From contig OZ059894.1 in the NCBI GenBank assembly GCA_964057225.1, positions 16,956,476-17,020,475 of the forward strand: 64,000 nucleotides of DNA, read 5' to 3'. A program made the translations under genes and the position numbers. The notes beneath the pieces were generated by a model. That model did not search any database and was not told the DNA's origin. It was given only the letters and a program-made list of their open reading frames with translations. Numbering within the stretch: position 1 is the stretch's first letter; every line of letters starts with the position of its first letter. This document shows, one piece after another, positions 50,823 to 62,168 of this stretch. This DNA comes from Auanema rhodensis (Eukaryota; Nematoda; Chromadorea; Rhabditida; Rhabditidae).

Positions 50823-52587
50823 TTATAGTGCTGTTGGTCGACTAGTATTACATTTAGAATTATAAGTTTGTTCAACCTCCTGTAGGCGGAGTTCTAGTTG
50901 GATCCTAACTTGTGCTAATCTTGCTCGCTCTTGTTCAAGTTCAGCATTCTGCATTTTTAGGGCTGCAATTCAAATTAATAATTATAAGAATGAGTAGAAA
51001 CAAATGTTCACCTTTACACCGTAACTCCCATCGTTCAGCTCCAACCCCTTGAGAAGATTCAGCATCTAATCGCAAAAGCTCATCCAAATCACTTCCTAAA
51101 GATATATTGGGATAAAGAAAAAAATATTGACACTAACCCATCTCTTTTATGAATTTTTCAAGAAGATCTTTATCAACCATTTCTCTGTCAGTCTGTGTTT
51201 CAGCATTTTTCGACGATGTTCCTGGTGATGTGCGCTGTGGTACTGGAGGAGGGAGCACAGGAATAGGCCCTGAAAAATATTTTTAAATTATAATATTAAT
51301 TGAATCAAATAATCATTAGTACCTGATAATGTGGGCCTCGCTGATAAGGGAGGCGCCACTGTATTCATCACTGAAGTGTCAGAGTCCCTTCGCTCTCCAG
51401 CAGGAAACATTGGAAAACTAATTCGAAAAATCATAAACCAATTTATGTGAAAATATACCTTTGTTGAGAATTTAAATTAACGGATTTTAAATCTAAGCTA
51501 GCACTTCTACCATGACCTTTCTGGACAGGCCGTGGAGGAGGTTGTGGAGGAGGGCCCGAAGGACTTTTCAACGATAATAATGGTACTACCGTAGCTAGAT
51601 TGGCAATATAATTCACACGCTAAATTTGAAGATAGAACTCACGTTTAACAGCTGTAGGCCTTATATCTACTAGTAAAGGAGGAACATCAGAAAATTGCTT
51701 CAGAGCTATTTCTTCCTGAATCGGAAGATTAGTTTAGAATCCAGATATAACTAACTTTTTCACCAGAGCCATTATTTTTACTATCAGGCATTTCAAATTG
51801 ATCCCATGAATTGCCCAAACTATTTTCTGAAAGTGAGACTTATAAGCCCTTAATAGTTAATTATATTCTTACTTTTTTCCTGAGCTAATGGTTGTACAGG
51901 CATTGACGTCTGATTTTGAACATTGTATGCTGGACTGATTTGTCCTTGCATCTGTGAGTTAGACCGGGATGGAGTGAATGGCGGTTTCACATGGGAAGGA
52001 AGCACACTGGGTATAGGCACCTCACCCTTGAATAAAATATATATTTGTAAAGGTCGATACACGTACTTTCACATGTAAAACTATTAAGTGCATTGCCATA
52101 GAAAATTCGTTAAGATCTAACCATCCATCCTCATTCACATCAGACAATGTCCATATTCTAAAATAACACTCAAGTTTATTAATTTTCAGAAAAGCTTGCC
52201 TGGATAATGATTCAGTATCTAAGCCACTTTTCCTAAAGAAGTCTACAACTTGCTTGTCAGCCCCATTCAAAGCAGCATTTGTTACGTCACCAACAGTTCC
52301 CTGTTCAGAAGAAATAACATATAGAATAAATGAAAAAATTTACTTGTGTCGATTTGAGCAGATGTCGGAAACATTTCAAGTAATAATCCCGTTGTTTTTC
52401 AGAAATTTCAAACAATTTGTTCTCACTTAAATAACTTATTTCTAGTGATAATAGAACTATAACGTAAGACGTACTATTCATAGACGTACGATTTACATCT
52501 GCGCGGACTAGAAATAATGTCGTTTACAGTCTTTTCAAAATCCACGTTTCCAAAATACTTCGGTTTTTCTCCCTGGTCTGTGCTCAT
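50823..52587 (-). CDS. reps-1: REPS-type EH-domain endocytic adaptor
   Basis: Twelve exons, 418 residues: 52587-52490, 52425-52344, 52300-52200, 52157-52067, 52026-51873, 51826-51756, 51715-51643, 51594-51459, 51417-51323, 51269-51138, 51095-51012, 50962-50823 (TAA). Residues about 35-130 form one EH domain: EISEKQRDYYLKCFRHLLKS, then DTESLSRIWTLSDVNEDGWL. An intact EF-hand loop runs from Asp100 to Glu111. A Pro-rich middle follows (NSWDQFEMP, SPSGPPPQPPPRPV), and a C-terminal coiled coil (ELEQERARLAQVRIQLELRL). One EH domain, Pro-rich linker and C-terminal coiled coil is the REPS1/REPS2 plan; intersectin and EPS15 have two or more EH domains. REPS proteins link Ral/RALBP1 signalling to clathrin endocytosis through NPF partners. 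The ATG immediately follows a CTCGTTTAG acceptor. The exon 1 donor (TC|GTACGT) and the GC donor after 52200 are the least certain junctions. Confidence 0.87.
52158..52199 (-). other. 42-nt GC-AG intron inside the EH-domain coding sequence
   Basis: The segment starts GCAAGC and ends TATTTTAG. Removing it gives LSRIWTLSDV, with EH-domain spacing. It is a multiple of three with no in-frame stop, so retention would insert 14 residues (QAFLKINKLECYFR replacing R). No alternative GT donor restores the same spacing. Confidence 0.65.
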
Positions 52588-52727
52588 CTAAACGAGTTAG
52601 TTATTAATATAATGTTCAAGAAGGACAACTGAAAATGGAATACAACCGCTGAGTACAAAATTATGAGAACAATGAAAATTCATCACGACTCATTTTTTAA
52701 GTGAAAATACCAGACCAACTGAATAAA

Positions 52728-52954
52728 ATGATTAATAATTTCATGCACATATTGTGTTCACCTAGACGATTTGTACAAGTGCGTAATCAAGCTACTAATA
52801 GAGCGTGTTTGAAGTTAAATGGGTAAGTATTTCGATAAACACATAATCTAAAAATATTTAACGACTACATTGCTTTTGAATTTAAAAAAGAAATACTGAC
52901 TGTTTTAGATATATAAACTATGCTTATGTTGCCGATGTTTCTAGGAAATATTGA
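52728..52954 (+). CDS. Possible small basic protein, 46 aa, unrecognised
   Basis: Two exons, 52728-52822 and 52909-52954 (TGA). The first ends in an ideal donor (GG|GTAAGT), the second follows TGTTTTAG, and an AATAAA lies 33 bp after the stop (52987-52992). The protein begins MINNFMHILCSPRRFVQVRN and ends GYINYAYVADVSRKY. It has no acidic residue in the first 40 positions, so a mitochondrial import signal is possible. It sits in the gap between the divergent REPS and PLD genes. The tail faintly recalls short mitochondrial subunits such as ATP synthase epsilon, but I cannot defend that assignment. A chance combination of signals cannot be excluded. Confidence 0.42.
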
Positions 52955-53672
52955 GGAAAATGAACACATTTACTACTATTTGTTTGAATAAAAATATATA
53001 ATTAGCTGAATGTGCTTCCTTTCTATACTTCATGCATTCTATAATTTTATTTTGAAATAAAACACATACTAAACATAATTTTATTCATAAAATATCTAAA
53101 TTTTATTAAAAAATACAAAAAAAACATTAATTTTTTAAAGTACGCAATATTGCGTTAATCACCTCATGTTTATCCAGGGTACAGTCTCACTGAGACAACA
53201 AAAACGTTATTTGACAAGCGATTGACGGATTAGAACGAGTTTCGGATGCAAAAAGTCAATCTCCCAATTTTAAATAAGCTGTATAATCATTATTCTAAAC
53301 GAATACCGGGCTGATTTGAAAACTATCAGAATCAATTAAGTTGACTTATTTCGGAGTTATCGAAATCTTTTATATTGCGCATACTCAAGCATGCCATCAA
53401 TCATGAAAAATCTTTTAATCAAAAGAGCAATTAATAGCTTTCGGAATTATAATATTCTTCTTATCTTTATGGCTCTCGCTCTCTCTCTCCCTCCATTGCA
53501 GTTCCTCCTCCTCCAATAGAGAAAGATCGAAGGAGAACCCTACTTTCAGCTACTTCTTTCATTAGAGCTACTACTCTTTAAATAATAGTGTTCTCTTTTA
53601 TTTAAAATATTCCACAAACTTTTATCCTTACTTAAGTTTGTGTTTTTTTAGAAAAAAGGATCAGGTGAAAGT
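52955..53672. other. Upstream region of the PLD-family gene
   Basis: Contains the AATAAA at 52987, a CT-rich tract (53470-53520) and a GTTTTTTTAG acceptor at 53642-53651, 21 bp before the PLD ATG, probably its spliced-leader site. No other exon was seen. Confidence 0.5.
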
Positions 53673-56600
53673 ATGCTATCAGCAGGAGTCCTGAGTCACG
53701 CTCTTGTAGTTACTGTCACAGTACTCCTCACTTCAGGAATTTGGCTTACGGTTTGAACTTTTTTTTTAATCCAATGAAGCGATTTTCATTCCAAACACGC
53801 TTTTTTTCAATAGCTATAAATTAAATCCGCACATAATCAAAAAAATTGACACCTTTTCTAATTGATAATTCTGAAAATGATATGATGGAATCAAAATACA
53901 AACGTTTTGCAAGCTACCGTATTCATTTTAAACAATTTAATGAACACAAGACTAATTACTAAATTATAAATTCCAGGCTTATTTTGCTGGTGTTAAACCA
54001 TCAAAACCTGGTAATACTTACATAGATTATAATTATCAAGGATGTAATTCATCATCGTCAAAATGTCCTGAACTTCCCATGCCTCCTAAATGTGCTGATA
54101 CTTGCGAGTGAGTTTAATAGCAATTCTGTCAAAAAATTCATTTTAAAGCATTATATAATTGAAATATTATAAATTCAAATGTTTTTTTTTAGATTTATGA
54201 TATGTGAATCTATTCCCATGGGTTTGCAGTTCGATCCAAAATATCCAATTTTTAATAAAACAACAGATTGCTGGCTAAGACTTCTAAGTAGGAAATATTT
54301 TTAGTTAAATTCATTAATATAAAATGCTCAACATAGTATTACTCTAGCTTTTCTATCTTAAATGATTTCATTTTCCAAATAATATGCCATATATGCATTA
54401 TTGCGGACATTGCTCTCATTGATAGAGAAGTTTGATGCACTTTTTTAGTTGCATTGACAGAATCTTTCAAAATTATAAACATGATTGAAGCGTGATAATG
54501 CTAGTTATCAACACGTGGAAAGTGTTCGTTATTACCCAAGAAGAATTAATTTGCCATGCTGTTTATATTCACATCACCATATCAAAAATTTATGACGGAA
54601 AAAAAAGTTATGTACAGAAAATGCCACGCATTTCACCCAGATTCCGAACAAATTTGCTATATTTTATGCTTTTTACGCCAGCAGAACATACTATATTTGC
54701 TTATCCTATTAGAAGTCAGTTGAATAATCGTCTGAAAACCAATGCTTCCACATATTCGGTGGCACTTGTTATCATCAGAAAGCTAATTCTGATAAGATTA
54801 TAAGCTTAAAGACAGACGTAATCCCATATTTTCTCGCTACTGTTCAAAAGGAAACAAACGTGATAGGAGGTAGACACAAATTGTTAATGAACAAAAGGAC
54901 AATCTATATTGACATCTAGCAATCAATCGTTGATCAACAGATTAAAGTTTAAAGATAGAAAATACAAAATTTGTTCTAAATATTTCACTAAGACTTCCAA
55001 AAACGTCATAGCTTGGACCACATTTTTGACATTAAAATTTCAAGCTGAAAAAGCAATATAATTTTAAGTAATGTCCATGAAAAAATACAGATTTCGTAGA
55101 TGATAGAGTACATGTTCAGAGAAACATGTGCTTTTAATAATTTTTGGGGATTTTTATTACAGTCATTAAAAAGACAAAAAAGCAACTGTACTTCTTAGAT
55201 ACAATTAATTTCTTTTCTTTTTTCAGGGGAAGCACAACAAGAAGTTGTGATTGGCAGCTTTTACTGGTCATTATTAGTTCAAAATACTGGAGATAACTAT
55301 ACTTATGATCCATCCAACTCATCATTTGATGTGAGAAAAAGATTTTAGATACACAATAAGTTTTGATATTCTAGGGAAAGCAGGTGTATGATAACATTTT
55401 GGCAACAGCAAAGAGGGGAGTTGACATTAGAATTAGTCAAACATATGAGAAAGAAGGTACAGTTCCATAATGAACAACCAAAAACGATTTGTCTATATTA
55501 GGATACCCCGAAACTCAAGCTCTTGAACGAGATTCAAACGGCAAGATAAAGATTAGATCTCTTGATTTTACTCAATGGTACACATTGAACTTATTTAATT
55601 AAAGAAAGTTTCAATTTTTGTATAGGTATAGCGGAGGAATATTGCATACAAAATCCTGGGCTGTTGATGGTAAACATATTTATGTTGGAAGTGCTAATTT
55701 TGATTGGAGATCATTAAGACAAGTAAAATAATAGTTTGAAAATAATATTTATATTGTATGTTAAGGTCAAAGAGTTGGGAATAGCTGCTTTCAATTGTCC
55801 ATGTTTAGGCGAAGATTTAACTAAAATATTAGATATATATTGGCAAATGGGTGCTCCAGGAGCAAAATTACCTGATCAGTAAATTTTTCTATAATGTTTC
55901 TGCGTTACTTTAACTACAAATTCAGATGGCCACAGCAATATTCAACTGGAATTAATCATGCATCCCCAATTTCTGTTCCTCAACAAAATGGCAATCAAGC
56001 TATATATTTTTCGGTAAATCAAATCTTAGTTTTTTACCCAATCGACAGAAACGTTCATAAAAACGGATATCAATTTATTTACTTTTTCAGGCTTCTCCTC
56101 CAGGTTTTCAATCATGTGGACGTGAAGATGATTTGGACGCTATGATCAAAGCTCTTGACGAAGCAAAAACGTCTGTGTCTCTTGCAGTAATGGATTATTC
56201 ATCTTCTTCTTTATATCTTAAGCCAAACTAGTATTGAGAGTTTTTGAAAATATAGTCAGCAATACTGTTTCAGTTGGTCAGCAAAACTAGACGAAGCAAT
56301 CAGACGAGCAGCTTTCGATCGTCAAGTTCATGTAAGCTTTGTTCATTTTTGTAGTTGTCAAAAATGCAGAAAATCGTAAAATAGAACATTGTAGGTCCGA
56401 TTTATGATGTCACGCTGGCCTAGTACTCGAAAATCATTTTATACATATCTCCATTCGTTACAAGATCTCAATAGTCAACTTCCTTGTATATATGAAAGTA
56501 AGTTGCAAAAATTAAAAAATGGGAGAAAGGAGAAAACAAACTTTTTTATATTTTTCTTCTGTTTATTGAAAAAGAAAATAAGTATTTAATTCAAAGATAT

Positions 56601-57212
56601 TTGAAATAATACCTTCAAGTCTCAACTATGTTTGCTTATGCACCATAGTCAATATTAATTGCAAGACTTTGACTTAGTCTTATGATAGAATATTAAATTC
56701 ACAAACACTTTATATTCTGCAAATTTACTTTATTTTTGTCAGAAAAAAATAAAATTTTTTCTCAACTTTCAGATGGGCATTGTTCGAAACGTGGATCCAT
56801 AGAAATTCGATTAATTCAAGTTCCTTTATTAGAAAATAACACTATTCCATTTGGCAGAGTATATCATAACAAATATTTTGTGACTGAATCAACGGCTTAC
56901 GTTGGTAAGTTGAAACTTATTTTATTTGAAAACTGCACTGTAATCTTCTTCTACACAATTTTTAATGAATCCAAACGTCGAACACGTAGTTTAGAGTTAT
57001 TTTGTTCAGGAACCTCAAACTGGACTCCAGATTATTGGGACAATACAGCTGGAATAGGAATAATCATTCGAGCTGATGACACAAGCAGTAGCTCTTATCT
57101 AGTTGCTAATTTCCAAAGTATTTTTGATAGAGATTGGAATTCAAACTATACGAAATCCATCACAAACTTCGATAATAATGGAAATCCCTTGAACAATACT
57201 CCAATTTTTTAA
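53673..57212 (+). CDS. PLD3/PLD4-type phospholipase D family protein
   Basis: Fourteen exons, 499 residues: 53673-53750, 53977-54107, 54193-54287, 55227-55330, 55375-55456, 55502-55577, 55626-55722, 55766-55878, 55926-56013, 56091-56230, 56274-56331, 56395-56497, 56773-56904, 57010-57212. The N-terminal hydrophobic stretch is a type II signal anchor. Then come [16 protein letters not shown] (split over exons 2 and 3), HKD motif 1 ([20 protein letters not shown], His196/Lys198/Asp203) and HKD motif 2 ([18 protein letters not shown], His420/Lys422, Glu427 in place of Asp). Glu in the second motif is normal for PLD3. Animal PLD3/PLD4 are lysosomal or ER-derived proteins with 5' exonuclease activity on single-stranded nucleic acid and weak lipase activity; this one has the residues for catalysis. 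Multiple N-glycosylation sites fit luminal exposure. Intron 3 is unusually long (939 nt). An AATAAA lies at 57452. Confidence 0.94.
54288..55226. other. Long PLD intron 3
   Basis: 939 nt against 44-275 nt for the other introns of this gene. A 104-codon frame at 54492-54803 has no domain, no splice partner and an unconvincing composition. This could be an old mobile-element insertion, but no terminal repeats were found by eye. Confidence 0.4.
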
Positions 57213-59049
57213 AAGGAAATTAAAAAGAAAAAAATGTATTACTTATAAAGAAACTAGAGAAAACTTTACAAATCCCTCTTTTTAAAATTTTCAAAATTTA
57301 CTTAAACTCTCCCTCCTCTACTTCTCTAATATCGTCTTGCTAAAGCTCAGTATTGCCATAAGAAATCCGATATCTATTACAATTTAATATTTTTTTGTAC
57401 ATATCCGAGGAACTCATATTATTCTATTGTTGCTTTGTTTCAGAATTGTGAAATAAACTATGTCATTATTCATATACATATAATTATAAAAACAAATTAT
57501 ATTAAAGATTCAAATACATCATCAAAATGTCAAATTATACTATTTATATATTTATATTATGTATGATTTGAAGAGGATAATAGTACTGAAACTTTGAGAC
57601 AAAAAAGAGATTTTGAGAATACCTCACTTCTCTCCCGCAAGTAACTCCATTGATATCCAAAATTGAAAATTATTTTTGTTTGGAGAATATCTGCTACTGT
57701 TTTAATAATATAATATTATATTTTTCATGAATCATAGAATTAAGTTTCAAAACTAATTGAATTGATGCATTTAGATATAAACCTTTATCGATTTATGCAC
57801 TGAAAAACTTCATTTGATAAGAATAACAAATTGTATTGTTTTTATTCATATTATATAAGTTTCAATGAACTGTTTGATAAAATTGTAATTAAGAAATCAG
57901 AATCGCTCATTAATCTAATTAAATTGGTAAAAGAATAACCTTTGTAAATAATTAAATTAGATGAAATAATGCTTAATGTATTCCGATAACAGTAAAAACA
58001 AACAAATAAAGTATTAATTTTATATATTGGTAGTATTTTTTATTACGAAGATTATGAGTTTCACCCTATGTATCAAACTAATACTGATACTATTCTAAAT
58101 TCCGTGTACCTGATCAGGAATGACACAAGCATGTAGCTAAGAACTGTTTGATTTTTTCTTTGAACAGATACTTTGCATTCAAGCTTTCGTTTCAGAAACA
58201 TACGTTGGAGTTACACCCAAAGTTCATCGAGTATAAATATAAGCAGTAGCAATTGGATTTCATGATTCAAATTTAATTTTTTCGGGAAAAATTATAAAAT
58301 GCTCATGTTTACATGTATATACATATTTCTTTTGAATACATTCAAAATGACGTGATATTGAAGTAAGCAATTGCAAAATTCCTATTTTCATTATGAGATT
58401 TGTTATATATTTTGCTTCTTCTGGTAAATCACCGTTAGTGGTTATCAAAAATGAACATGAATTAACAAAAAAAAATATTCAAAAAAAAAAAAAACAATTA
58501 TAGCAATACCTTTTAAACTGCATCTTGATCTTTAACATATTTTAATTTTAAAACTCTTTTTTTTTTTACTGGGTGTGGCTCTTATCATCGAAAGTGACGT
58601 CTTTATAATAAGTGATGCTATTTAAGATTAGTTTTCTGTGATAATAGTTTTACTAAAATAATGATAAAAATAAATTATCCAACCGCCTTAAGTGAAGTAT
58701 GAAGTATATCGAAAGTTTAAATTATTTCTGAACAATGTGTATGGATAGTTTCTTGCAGTCTCATATTCAACAATAACTGTCTATTTTATATAAATATGAA
58801 CAAATATCTTATTATATTATATTCTGTATTACATATTATAAATAAACAATTTGGGCTCATCTGGAAATGTTGGTACCTCCATTCCATTATTATAGAATCT
58901 AAATTTTCCTCCTTTGGGTGTATGCCCCGAAACTAGAATATTTCTTCTACGTTGTTCCTGGTCGAATTAAGAAAAATCTCGAAACTTATATCAGAGAGTC
59001 TAAAAATATCAGAGAGGAAAGGCACAACTGTGATTTCCAACTGTTGGAA
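57213..59049. other. Intergenic, 1.8 kb
   Basis: AT-rich region after the PLD gene. No full gene seen; an exon relic lies at its right end. Confidence 0.5.
57452..57457 (+). terminator. AATAAA poly(A) signal of the PLD gene
   Basis: Canonical signal 240 bp after the stop codon. Confidence 0.6.
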
Positions 59050-59097
59050 GTTTCATTTGGTCAGCAAAACTAGACGAAGTCATCAGACGAGCAGCTT
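59050..59097 (+). pseudogene. Decayed copy of PLD exon 11
   Basis: The segment matches the end of PLD intron 10 and most of exon 11 (56268-56314). By eye it differs at three positions in 48, and the match begins six bases before the exon. The acceptor AG is AT here, and downstream sequence diverges. It is on the same strand, 1.8 kb downstream of the intact gene, so it is the remnant of a tandem or segmental duplication. Confidence 0.8.
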
Positions 59098-59363
59098 ATT
59101 TCATAGTACATTTAATAATTATTATTTAATCCAGAAAAATAACATATTGAAATAAGGACATGAACAATAATTAAAAGTTTAAAGAATAAATATTGAAACA
59201 GGAATGATTACAAATTTAATCATTTAACTTCTTAATTATAAAGGTTTATTAGAAGATAACGTAAAGCACAGCTGATAAACTCTACAATGACACAATCAAG
59301 GATTTAAGATAAGGAAATATGGTTAAAAGAGACAGAATGCCATCATTTTCAATACTGGAGAGG

Positions 59364-62064
59364 ATGAAAGTTATCTCTGTATTTCTTGCTACGCTTGCTG
59401 CTGCTCAAGCACTGGTTTTTCCAATCCGTATTGTAAATCAGAATTCAGATGCTGCTCTTAGGTATTCTGTTGAACCAGTAAACATAATATTTAAACATTA
59501 CTAATGTTTTAAAAATTTGATTTTAGGTGATCTTAACAAGCAACCTTTGGGTTACCCCTATTAGTATTGGAACTCCTCCCCAGACTTTTCAGTGTGCTGT
59601 ATGTTTTAAAACTTTTTTGTTGAATAAGAGAAGACTTTTCAAGTTCAATGCAAACTTTATTTTTCTCCTCTAGAAGCTAATTCTGTGCCTTTAAGGTTGA
59701 TACTACTTCTTCCATTCTTTGGGTTGCTGATTCAACTTGCCAAAATCCTTCTGACGTCTGCTCTTCAAGCGCCTGTTCTGGAGGTGAGTTGATTATTCTT
59801 AAATTGTTCAGCCATTTGTCCAATTTCAGTTTATTGCTACAGAGAATGTCCAGATATTCAATGTTGTACTCAAGTATTAAAAAACAAGGTTGAAGACGCA
59901 GATCCAACATCAACGCCAGCTCCTACAACAACTGGTACGGCTGGTACGACAGAATCTGTTACGATAGCTCCTACAACAACTGGTGCGGCTGGTACGACAG
60001 GATCAGCTCCTACAACAACTGGCATGAATGGTTCGACAGAATCTGTTACGATTACTGGCACAGCACCTACTACAACTCCAACAGTTACGAGTACCTGCTT
60101 TAACATGAAACAATTCAATGCGTGAGTTTAATCGATATTTCATTGAGATAACATCATTTGAAATTAAATTTCAGAAACTCATCTTATACGTTTAAAAAAC
60201 ACGATGGCGAATTTGTTTTCAATACTGGACTTGGAACGGTCCTCGGAGCAATAGGAGAGGATTTGGTCTTGTTGGGCAAAAATGACGTCAACAGAAGTGC
60301 TGTCAATGCTGGTTCTATGATATTTGGACGGGTGCGAAAAACAGAGTAGGAAGATAATATAACAAACTATAATTATAGGCTAATCATATTCCTAATGTCA
60401 TCCAGAATGCTAAAGGAGTTGATGGTGTTCTTGGTCTGGCATTTGCTTCTAACAGTAAACAAGCAGTTCCCGCATTCTTTGATTCTGTTGTATCGACACG
60501 TATCATTATTACATTTTTCACTTTATTCCATTGAATAAATTCCAGATTCATTGTACAAACCTACAATTACTATCTGGCTCAAGGATCAAGGAGAAGCTAA
60601 TGACAATGGAACCTCAGGAGTCATTTACTATGGCGGTTAGTTTTTCAAAATGTCCCATATATATATATATATATATATCTTTTGTAAATTTTACTATTAA
60701 TTTGAAACATGACATTCGAAGAATACTATTAGATAACATTATGGTTTCAAGAATACAATTAGTTTTGAGCTATATTGTTTCATCTGTTGTAAAAGCAGTT
60801 AAAATGAGAACTTTTGCACATTAAAAGACTAAATTTCAATGAGCATTTCAAAACTGATTGGCATTTATTTATTTCTCTTCAGATGAAGACAAATTACATT
60901 GCAAAGGAGCACCAGCATACGTTTACTTGTCTTCTGCCACTAATTGGCAATTTACAGTTTCCGTTACGTACATCAATCACCAATATGCTCTTTCCAATGC
61001 CCAGGTAACATTTTGTGGAATAAGAAAGAATTTTAATCAAAACTTTAAAACATAAAAATAAATTGGATGAAAATGCTCTATGAACACGAGCTGGGCATTT
61101 TTACGACATTCCCTAAGGCCGTTTGAGAGTTCATGAAACAATTTGTTCTAAAGTCTAAAGAGCTATGCTTCGCTTTGTCCAGTCATTTCAATGTGACTAA
61201 AATTATTTTCTTTAAGCTTGTTAGCTTGCTGATTTCACGGCTTTTTCCTTTTCAGTAGAAACTGAAAAAAATAAAGCTTATTCAATTGGAAAGAATGAAA
61301 AATAACTATAATTTTTAAACTATAATTGAATAAAACCATACATGAAACAAATAAATTTTTAAGCTTTTATTTGTAGTCATCATAAAAATATTATGAAAAA
61401 CTGAATTTTTAAATTAAATCTTTAAAACTCTAGGCTTTCATCGATACCACATCTCCATTTGTCACGGCTCCCAAGGTTGTCATCGACAAGCTTCTTAACG
61501 TACTTCAACCATATAATACCACTACTAGTTTCCCTTATTATGTTAGTTGTAATTCTAGATTCGATATTGAACTCTTCTTAGGAACTTCTACTCGTAAGAG
61601 CATTATAACGTTTTATTCTCAACTCTCGAGCATATTTTAGAGATTATGACTTATAAGAACCTTCTTGCTAAAGACATGCGTGGAAATTGCTATTTACTTT
61701 TGAAACAGGTCAGTATTTCTAACAAAATTCTTTGATATTTGAACAAAAACAGAAAGGTTGAAAAAAAGGTTTTCTGATTTGTTTGAAATGTTTTGGAATA
61801 TTCAAACAGAAAAAACAAGCTGACATCAATTTTTCAGGCTGAACCCCGTGGAAACGACAGAGGAAATCGTTTTGAACTTGGAACACCTTTCCTTCGTGGA
61901 AGGTTTGTAATCTCTTATAAAGCAATGATAAAATATTCTTATATGAACATTAATTTTTTTTTAAATCAAAAATTGATGATAATTCATGTCATTTCAGATG
62001 CACCTTCCTCAATAACGAAAGTGAAAAAATTGGCTTCTCAGATGCTGTTCTTCATGGAATTTAG
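59364..62064 (+). CDS. Secreted pepsin-like aspartic protease homologue with altered active site and Thr-rich insert
   Basis: Twelve exons, 471 residues: 59364-59477, 59527-59598, 59696-59783, 59830-60121, 60175-60331, 60379-60499, 60546-60635, 60883-61004, 61434-61593, 61641-61708, 61838-61902, 61998-62064 (TAG). MKVISVFLATLAAAQA is a signal peptide; an in-frame ATG 45 bp upstream would hide it. The fold is that of A1 peptidases: WVTPISIGTPPQTFQCAVD, GVDGVLGLAF, LGTPFLRGRCTFLNNESEKI. Both catalytic motifs, normally DTG/DSG, are Asp-Thr-Thr here (Asp64-Thr-Thr-Ser and Asp356-Thr-Thr-Ser), and the flap reads FVFNTGLGT with no Tyr at the usual place. Residues about 117-180 are an inserted Thr/Gly/Pro repeat beginning APTTTG, likely heavily O-glycosylated. 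Loss of the glycines and flap Tyr suggests a non-peptidase or weakened enzyme; both Asp remain. An AATAAA lies at 62096. Confidence 0.92.
59919..60086 (+). repeat. Imperfect coding repeat for a mucin-like Thr-rich segment
   Basis: Units starting at 59919, 59967, 60006 and 60063, each opening with APTTT, with lengths of 48, 39 and 57 nt before a partial fourth. Unit lengths are multiples of three, so unequal exchange can change copy number without breaking the frame. Confidence 0.85.
60656..60679. repeat. (TA)n microsatellite in an intron
   Basis: TA run inside the 247-bp intron of the aspartic-protease homologue. Confidence 0.9.
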
Positions 62065-62095
62065 GAAATTGTTTGTATCTAACTTCTGTAAAACT

Positions 62096-62101
62096 AATAA
62101 A
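62096..62101 (+). terminator. AATAAA poly(A) signal of the aspartic-protease homologue
   Basis: Canonical signal 32 bp after the stop codon, within the 104-bp gap to the convergent peptide gene. Confidence 0.7.
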
Positions 62102-62168
62102 CTGTATTAATATAAACTTTAAAATTTTTTTTCAAATTTTTATTGGTTTTTGTTTGAATTAATATTGG

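Noticed and set aside
54492-54803. Plus-strand 104-codon frame in PLD intron 3
   Set aside because: No domain, no splice sites joining it to the PLD frame, and no independent gene signals. Recorded only as part of the long intron.
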